Assembly (NCBI RefSeq): GCF_024748615.1
Contig: NZ_CP087168.1
Span: forward strand, 124,001-188,000
DNA length: 64,000 nucleotides
From: Pseudomonas sp. B21-048
GTDB taxonomy: Bacteria > Pseudomonadota > Gammaproteobacteria > Pseudomonadales > Pseudomonadaceae
Direction of reading: 5' to 3'
Shown: positions 59,628-64,000 of the stretch, piece after piece
Layout: each line of letters starts with the position of its first letter
Position numbering within the stretch: position 1 is the first letter of the stretch
Made by a program: the position numbers and the translations under genes
Notes under the pieces: model-generated
The model's input: the letters and a program-made list of their open reading frames with translations, nothing else
Databases searched by the model: none
Told to the model about the DNA's origin: nothing

Positions 59628-59699
59628 TTACTTTGGCGTGAATCGGCCCGGCTCGGCGTCCTTTGTGCGTTCTCCCGTGTCAGGGTCGAACTCTCCCAG
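59628..59699 (-). pseudogene. C-terminal tail fragment of an E3-like toxin gene
   Basis: The minus strand reads LGEFDPDTGERTKDAEPGRF then TPK and stop, nearly the same as the end of the toxin at 60147 (LGEFNPDTGERTKGAEPGRT then TSK). The similarity stops sharply at 59699/59700, where the copied 3' end of the small acidic gene begins. Only the last 24 codons remain. Confidence 0.75.
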
Positions 59700-59745
59700 A
59701 TCGAGGACGATGACTACGACGAGTTTGATTGGACGACTGAATGAA
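59700..59745 (+). repeat. Copy of the 3' end of the small acidic gene (possible insertion scar)
   Basis: ATCGAGGACGATGACTACGA and following bases encode IEDDDYDEFDWTTE and a stop, matching the end of the gene at 56742-56948 with some base changes; weaker similarity runs on for about 35 bases (to CCATTGAAG). This forms a direct repeat bracketing the segment from 56949 to 59699. Confidence 0.7.
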
Positions 59746-59891
59746 AGAGTCGCCTAGGTAGCCCATTGAAGTTGCTCCGGGTGGGCAGCGATCAAATGCA
59801 GATACGCTATTTGTTCGGTGGTGTGCACTACCTGGTGCGCATCGATCTGGTGAGGGTGCGCACCTCGTCGAACTTCAGCTATTAGCCCCTG

Positions 59892-60131
59892 CTATGCCCG
59901 TACACCGATGAATAGCTCCAATTCTTTCGGTAATGACTGTTGGATCGCAATTTCTAATTGTTGGACCTGCTCGCCGGTTAATGGAAGCTCGCCATTAGCT
60001 TCTGCCGCTAAGCTGTCCCAACCCAATACGTCCATAACCGCTTGCTCAAACTCAGGACTTACGTCGAACTCAAATTTGATCGAATCGTCTTCGTTGTCGC
60101 CTGCCAGGAAGCCCGTAATCTCTAAAAACAT
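59892..60131 (-). CDS. Immunity-like protein for the adjacent toxin
   Basis: 79 residues, very acidic: MFLEITGFLAGDNEDDSIKF, EFDVSPEFEQAVMDVLGWD, LPLTGEQVQQLEIAIQ. Starts 15 bases after the toxin stop with GGAGAG upstream. Small size, acidity and position are those of a bacteriocin or polymorphic toxin immunity protein, probably binding the nuclease domain. I cannot name the family with certainty. Confidence 0.7.
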   Translation of the reverse strand: MFLEITGFLAGDNEDDSIKFEFDVSPEFEQAVMDVLGWDSLAAEANGELPLTGEQVQQLEIAIQQSLPKELELFIGVRA

Positions 60132-60146
60132 TATTGCTCTCCGATA

Positions 60147-61431
60147 TCACTTTGATGTGGTTCGCCCTGGTTCAGCACCCTTTGTACGTTCTCCCGTATC
60201 GGGATTGAACTCTCCCAAATGCTTACCTTGCTTGTCGTAGAGTTCAATTCTGTCGTTTTCATAATCCCATTCATAAATTCTGCCCTTGCGATCTTTCCAG
60301 CGACTTCGTTTTTTGCCTCCGCCTTGGACGCTCGACATTTTTTTTGCACGTGTGGCGTCTGGGAAGGCTGTCAGAGTTTTAGGGGCGGGATGGTAGCTGT
60401 AGTCGCCGCCAATAGGCCGAGCAAACACCACGTACAGCGACTTCAACCCAGTGTCCACTGGAAACACCAGAATACAGTCCTCGGTGGTGATGTCTTCACC
60501 GGGGAGGCCTTCGATTTGACTGTCTGTGTTTTCCGGGATCGGGTGTACCAGGATAGTGCCGAGCTGTTCTCCGCTACTGTCGGGATAGATCAGCGGCGGC
60601 AATTCTCCTAGTGGCCCGCGCTGGGGCGTCCATAGAATAGTGATGCCATTGAGATTGGCTTCCATGGCGGTTTTATCGGCGTTCCAGTTGGCCTGCACCG
60701 TGCGTACGGTGTCGTCGCCTGATGCGGTGGTGTGGATGCCGTAGATCTGTAATGCGCCCTCAGCATCATGACGAAATTGAAAACGCACACCGGTAGGTGC
60801 ATGGGCGCATGCTGCGCAACTGAGTGTCGGTATGAAGCGTGCCGTCGCCCATCTTGGTCGGGAGCATGCCCAGTATGAAAACACTGGCTGGCCCGCCCGT
60901 ACTGCGTATTGCCCAATTGAGACGCTGTTGCAGGATGCCACCACCGGCCATGCGACCTAGTGCCAGATCGGCGCCGAGTGCGGTCGCTATGGCGGTACTG
61001 GCCGACGGAAAAAGCATGGCGCCCGCCACCATCACCTTGCCGAAGTTCGAAGCGGGCTCCGGGGCGGTACCGGCGTCGGTGCTACACCAGTTATCGGGGG
61101 TACAGGATTTGGCAAAGACCTGATCGTCGCGAGGCTTGGTCTGTGGCCATGGATCTTTTGGGGGGATGTAGACCGGTTCAGGCGCTGGCGCTGATCTCGC
61201 GATGAAGCCACCGCCTGAACTGGCAAAGCGATCCTTTACCAACAGCAAATCACCCTTACGGACGGCTTCGACAATCTCGCTGTCGCTGCTGATACGGGAA
61301 TGGCTCCCAAAATCAGCGAGTCCGTCGATGTTGTGGCGACCTCGCATCAGTGCGTCGTTCACCAATTGGGCGGCAGTGCTGGGGCTTTCGGTTTGTTCGA
61401 GGCCCTTGTCGGCATTCCTTATCAAACGCAT
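60147..61431 (-). CDS. S-type pyocin/polymorphic toxin with colicin E3-like nuclease end; frame broken near 60806
   Basis: Two frames join into about 427 residues if one extra base near 60805-60808 is removed. The first part (from ATG 61431, AGGGA upstream) includes MRLIRNADKGLEQTESPSTA and a small hydrophobic stretch (VMVAGAMLFPSASTAIATAL). The second frame gives HAPTGVRFQFRHDAEGALQI, the S-type pyocin domain, and ends with GGGKKRSRWKDRKGRIYEWD, YENDRIELYDKQGKHLGEFN, PDTGE, which is like the ribosome-targeting RNase of colicin E3. The spacing D-x-x-H-x-x-x-E of E3 reads D-Y-E-N-D-R-I-E here, so the catalytic His is Asn. There is no long receptor-binding N-terminus, so delivery may be by another route. 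A sequencing error or real decay is possible. Confidence 0.7.
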
Positions 61432-61549
61432 GGCGTTCCCTTTGGTTAAATCCTCGGGGAGGCATTCTGGAGAGCGTGAAGCGCGCTAGGAAAAAAATAG
61501 TTTTGCGGCATTTGCCCGAGCTGGCTGTGCGTCCTGAGACACCATCCAC

Positions 61550-61584
61550 AAAAAAGCCCCAGACCCTGCGGCCTGAGGCTTTCT
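61550..61584 (-). terminator. Rho-independent terminator (tRNA-type)
   Basis: On the minus strand AGAAAGCCTCAGG...CTGGGGCTTTTTT forms a stem with a T run, placed just beyond the tRNA 3' fragment, where a tRNA terminator would be. Confidence 0.75.
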
Positions 61585-61596
61585 CGTTCTACATTA

Positions 61597-61640
61597 TGGT
61601 GCCCAGGCGGGATTCGAATTCACGACCCCTGCCTTCGGAG
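61597..61640 (-). other. tRNA 3'-end fragment (Arg-CCG-like), likely att site of an integrated island
   Basis: The minus strand reads CTCCGAAGGCAGGGGTC, then a T-arm with TTCGAAT, and ends GGGCACCA. The anticodon loop CTCCGAA and the following GGCAG match tRNA-Arg(CCG). No 5' half of a tRNA lies upstream on the minus strand; the sequence turns AT-rich at once. The T-stem has two mismatches (GTGAA for GTGGG) and one base appears to be missing near the acceptor stem. So it is a displaced 3' end, as left by integration into a tRNA gene, and not a working tRNA. Confidence 0.6.
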
Positions 61641-61870
61641 TTATAAGAATAGACGTTTAAAATCAATTCGTTAGCGCGAATTAGCGGGCTTTCGCCCCGG
61701 TTAGCGGGGTGAGTGTGGCAAATTTGTGGCATTTGCTCACTATCTGCGGTGGGGAGATCCATCACGCCGCTAGACTTTGCCGCTTTCGCCCCCAAGACGT
61801 CGATCGGGTTAGCCACGAAATCGAAGACGGCTCAATGCTGGGTGAGCGAGCCTCGTGAAATCGGCCCGCC
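61641..61870. other. Non-coding stretch beside the att-like site
   Basis: About 230 bases with short direct and inverted repeats (TTAGCGCGAATTAGCGGGC, CCCCGGTTAGCGGGG, and GTGGCAAATTTGTGGCA). Such sequence is common beside integrase genes, but no integrase is in view. No gene seen. Confidence 0.4.
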
Positions 61871-62203
61871 CTACGTCGGCTTGACCGAAACTACTTCGAC
61901 AAACCTGAATTTCTTCCTGGCCGCCCTAGTTGCTTCTTGCTCTGCCAGGAGTGTACTCAGCGTATCGGCTTCATGAACCATCTCGTGCGTCTCACCCTCA
62001 AATTCGTTGCCCACACGCAGCGTGACTCTCAGCCTAGGCGTAAACGCTTTCGCGACCTTCTTTTTCTCCGCTGCCTTTGCCGGCTCAATGATCACGATAT
62101 CCGAGAGCGTATCTTGCACAGGTGACGCACTAACCTGCGCAAGGGGCTCGGCACCGCCGAACAGCGCCCGGCGCATCTCTTCTTCCGTCAATTCTGCGCT
62201 CAT
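61871..62203 (-). CDS. Hypothetical protein, probably of a mobile island
   Basis: 110 residues: MSAELTEEEMRRALFGGAEP at the start, a Lys/Ala-rich middle (AKAAEKKKVAKAFTPRLRVT), then RVGNEFEGETHEMVHEADTL and STLLAEQEATRAARKKFRFV. No named domain. It reads like a small accessory protein of integrative elements, and its place next to the att-like fragment agrees. ATG 62203 has a weak GAGAA upstream, 8 bases after the preceding frame. Confidence 0.6.
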   Translation of the reverse strand: MSAELTEEEMRRALFGGAEPLAQVSASPVQDTLSDIVIIEPAKAAEKKKVAKAFTPRLRVTLRVGNEFEGETHEMVHEADTLSTLLAEQEATRAARKKFRFVEVVSVKPT

Positions 62204-62211
62204 GCCATTTC

Positions 62212-62430
62212 TCAGAGGGGTTTTATGTATAACCAGTCCGATTCTATCAGTGGCCGGTCTCTATAGTAGCGAGTCTCTGGGTCAGACCTCTGCATTGGCT
62301 CTGGCCCCATGGCGACCACTAACAGAGTTTTGGTTTGTTTGTGTGCCGATACGGCTGACCGCAGTTGGTCCATAGCTAGCGGTGGCGACAGGCAAGAATC
62401 GGCCAGTCGCTCAAAACCCTTAAAAACCAC
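62212..62430 (-). CDS. Small hypothetical protein, start uncertain
   Basis: Up to 72 residues (VFKGFERLADSCLSPPLAMD, QLRSAVSAHKQTKTLLVVAM, GPEPMQRSDPETRYYRDRPL, IESDWLYIKPL). GTG 62430 lacks a good ribosome site; an internal ATG (MDQLRSA) is possible. Close spacing (8 bases) to the next gene suggests an operon. The C-terminal half has the look of a real protein; the family is not recognised. Confidence 0.45.
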   Translation of the reverse strand: MVFKGFERLADSCLSPPLAMDQLRSAVSAHKQTKTLLVVAMGPEPMQRSDPETRYYRDRPLIESDWLYIKPL

Positions 62431-62463
62431 TGATTGCTAAAGTAATCAGGATTTGAAAATAGC

Positions 62464-63363
62464 TCACTCGGTCGAAGGGACGGATGCTTTGCTGCCCAAG
62501 CGGATTAGTTCATTGGAGAAACACAGGCCGACGATGATCAGTGCCGCCCCCGCGTACAGGCTTTCGCGCGGTACTTCATTGAGCGCCACAAACGCCAGCA
62601 GCGCGGCGAACAGCGGCTCGGTCAACTCCAGCGCCTGCACTTGGGATGGCTTGAGATACTCAATGGCCTTGGTGGTGCAGAAGAAGCCCAGGATGGTCGG
62701 CAGCGTGGCCAGTGCCAGCAGCGCGGCGATCGCCAGCGGCGACAGCTCGCCGATCGCGAAACCATCGGCCGCAGCCGGCATCAGCAGGTACAGGCTGCCA
62801 AAGAACAACAATTGTCGGGTGAAGTGCAGCCCCCCCGACACCCCCATCCGCTTCATGGCAACCGAAAAGGCCCCATAGCCGCAGCCGGCCATGGAGGCGA
62901 GCGCAGCACCTTGCAGGGTAAAGCCCTGCTGCAGGTCGCCGCCGAAGATCACCGAGATCCCAGCGATAGCCAGTGCGGCGCCCACGGTAGCGTTCGCGGT
63001 GATGGCATCCTTGAGGAAAATGCGCCCCAGAATGATCGAGGAAATTGAGGCACTGGCCATCAGCACCACCACCACACCTGCCGCAGCGTAGTGTCGATAG
63101 GCGGACGTTTCGAAATGGAACAGCACAAAGATGCCAAGGAATGCGCAGATAGCCGCCTGAGTCCATTTGGTCGACGCCGCCGGGCGCTTGAGGAAAAACA
63201 GTAAGATCGAGAGAAGCACGCAACCCAGTACGGTCTTGATGACAGCGACACTGCTGGCGGTGAAACCATTACTCATGAGTACTTTGCTGAGTACACCGAT
63301 CGTTGCGTTCAGTGCCGCAGCGGAGAGTGCAAATATGACGCCTTTGCTGAAAGTAGATTGCAT
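62464..63363 (-). CDS. EamA/DMT-family membrane exporter
   Basis: 299 residues with ten predicted helices in two EamA repeats (GVIFALSAAALNATIGVLSK ... and ALASMAGCGYGAFSVAMKRM ...). The second repeat ends with the usual LTEPLFAALLAFVALNEVP and GAALIIVGL. Members export metabolites or amino acids. ATG 63363 with AGGGATC upstream; the upstream extension to 63453 is unlikely. Substrate unknown. Confidence 0.9.
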   Translation of the reverse strand: MQSTFSKGVIFALSAAALNATIGVLSKVLMSNGFTASSVAVIKTVLGCVLLSILLFFLKRPAASTKWTQAAICAFLGIFVLFHFETSAYRHYAAAGVVVVLMASASISSIILGRIFLKDAITANATVGAALAIAGISVIFGGDLQQGFTLQGAALASMAGCGYGAFSVAMKRMGVSGGLHFTRQLLFFGSLYLLMPAAADGFAIGELSPLAIAALLALATLPTILGFFCTTKAIEYLKPSQVQALELTEPLFAALLAFVALNEVPRESLYAGAALIIVGLCFSNELIRLGSKASVPSTE

Positions 63364-63807
63364 TGATGACGATCCCTGTCGCTGAATTGTCGTTCGATAG
63401 AATGCCGCCCTACATCGACGGCGCAAAGTTTGAGGATACGAAGATCCCACCAACCCCAGTATTTATTGTGGCATAAGCTGGATCGCCCAGTAGGATGCTG
63501 TAGGCCTTCTTGAAGTTCCAGTACGAAATGGCAGAAAAAAGAGGGTGGATCAGGTGGACGTTCACTCCCATGCATCGCTGTGAAGTAGTGCTCAAACATA
63601 TGGCTGAGGCGATTGAGTGTTAGTTAGACATACCCCCCAAGCTAGAGGCGATTATGCACCCTGTTCTCCCAGCATAGGATCGACAATGAGTCGACAAGGG
63701 CCGATTTCAAGCACGATGGTTGCACTTCTAAGTTGATGAATCCGCATTACTTACCTTAGGAAAGTCCATTTAATCGGGGCTAACGGCTTTGTCGCCCCCA
63801 AGAGAGG
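63364..63807. other. Region without a clear gene
   Basis: About 440 bases of lower GC. A minus-strand frame at 63410-63595 (VNVHLIHPLFSAISYWNFKK...) looks peptide-like but has no convincing start or family. It may be the remains of a gene. Confidence 0.4.
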
Positions 63808-63999
63808 TCAGTGGGCCTTGCCCTTCGCTATGCAATATGAGTTGACGAATGTTGCAGTGTGCTGCAAAGACTGGCGTATATCCGGTTTGGCTATTCCATG
63901 CCTGTTGGCAAATTGCTCGACCGCCGCTGTATCAAAACGAGTGGTCTGGATAAAGTCCAAGGCTTCGGGTTTTGTATTCAAAAACCGCGCGACGGGAGG
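63808..63999 (-). CDS. C-terminal part of an unidentified protein, cut by window edge
   Basis: The minus-strand frame is open from the right window edge to TGA at 63808-63810: PPVARFLNTKPEALDFIQTT, RFDTAAVEQFANRHGIAKPD, IRQSLQHTATFVNSYCIAKG, KAH. 63 residues, helical, no family recognised. It has normal amino-acid composition and no internal stops, so a real partial gene is likely. Confidence 0.6.
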   Translation of the reverse strand, partial: PPVARFLNTKPEALDFIQTTRFDTAAVEQFANRHGIAKPDIRQSLQHTATFVNSYCIAKGKAH

Positions 64000-64000
64000 A

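Noticed and set aside
59559..59757. Short plus-strand frames 59559-59744 and 59566-59757
   Set aside because: They run through the antisense of the toxin tail into the copied 3' end of the small acidic gene; chimeric and without start signals.
61597..61640. Complete tRNA gene
   Set aside because: No 5' half, mismatched T-stem and a missing base; only a fragment.
63410..63595. 61-residue minus-strand frame before the EamA gene
   Set aside because: Only a TTG or internal ATG start and no recognisable family; possibly debris.

Overview
The window looks like a chromosome segment of a fluorescent-group Pseudomonas. The evidence is GC-rich coding sequence, a full Lap adhesin system (lapA, lapE-lapB-lapC, lapG-lapD), a pgaABCD operon, an mgo/pvf-type signal operon, and many Pseudomonas-style palindromic repeats (REP-like). 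No species can be fixed from sequence reading alone.

Layout. 1-1757: 3' part of a chemoreceptor gene. 1909-7538 (minus): four-gene mgoBCAD (pvfABCD) operon for a small diazeniumdiolate or pyrazine-N-oxide type signal. 8270-9052: GntR/FCD regulator with a visible promoter and operator. 9107-11832: lapG-lapD, the periplasmic protease and the c-di-GMP receptor that control adhesin release. 12046-12575: structured RNA leader plus a DUF6124 gene, bracketed by two copies of a 136-bp inverted-repeat element. 13225-31254 (minus): giant repeat adhesin lapA (about 6000 codons), with a cluster of three one-base insertions. 31614-36519: type I secretion genes lapE, lapB, lapC. 36827-44526: housekeeping and accessory genes (TauD-like dioxygenase, truncated ABC binding protein, sulfotransferase, slipin/NfeD, YbaK, DUF2789, ParE/RHH toxin-antitoxin, DUF945). 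44899-51273: pgaABCD for poly-N-acetylglucosamine. 51409-56660: Rieske/FAD reductase, PEBP protein, and a vWA lipoprotein/ECF sigma/anti-sigma operon. 56742-61584: accessory patchwork (truncated HicB, second structured RNA with tiny genes, Mrr-like nuclease, IS3-type remnant, E3-like bacteriocin toxin with immunity genes). 61597-64000: a tRNA 3'-end fragment that looks like an att site, then a putative island edge with an EamA exporter and a partial gene.

Functional links. LapA is exported by LapE-LapB-LapC and held or released by LapG under LapD control. Together with Pga polysaccharide this window carries two biofilm matrix systems within 45 kb. The mgo/pvf operon adds a diffusible signal.

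The most interesting observation is a pair of roughly 260-nt non-coding elements, at 12046-12302 (plus) and 57559-57823 (minus). They share the same order of helices but have largely different sequence. In each, one loop is complementary to the Shine-Dalgarno region of the next gene, and a second strand is complementary to two hairpin loops, one upstream and one downstream. These complementarities are kept although the bases change, which is the pattern expected of a bistable RNA switch controlling translation of small proteins.
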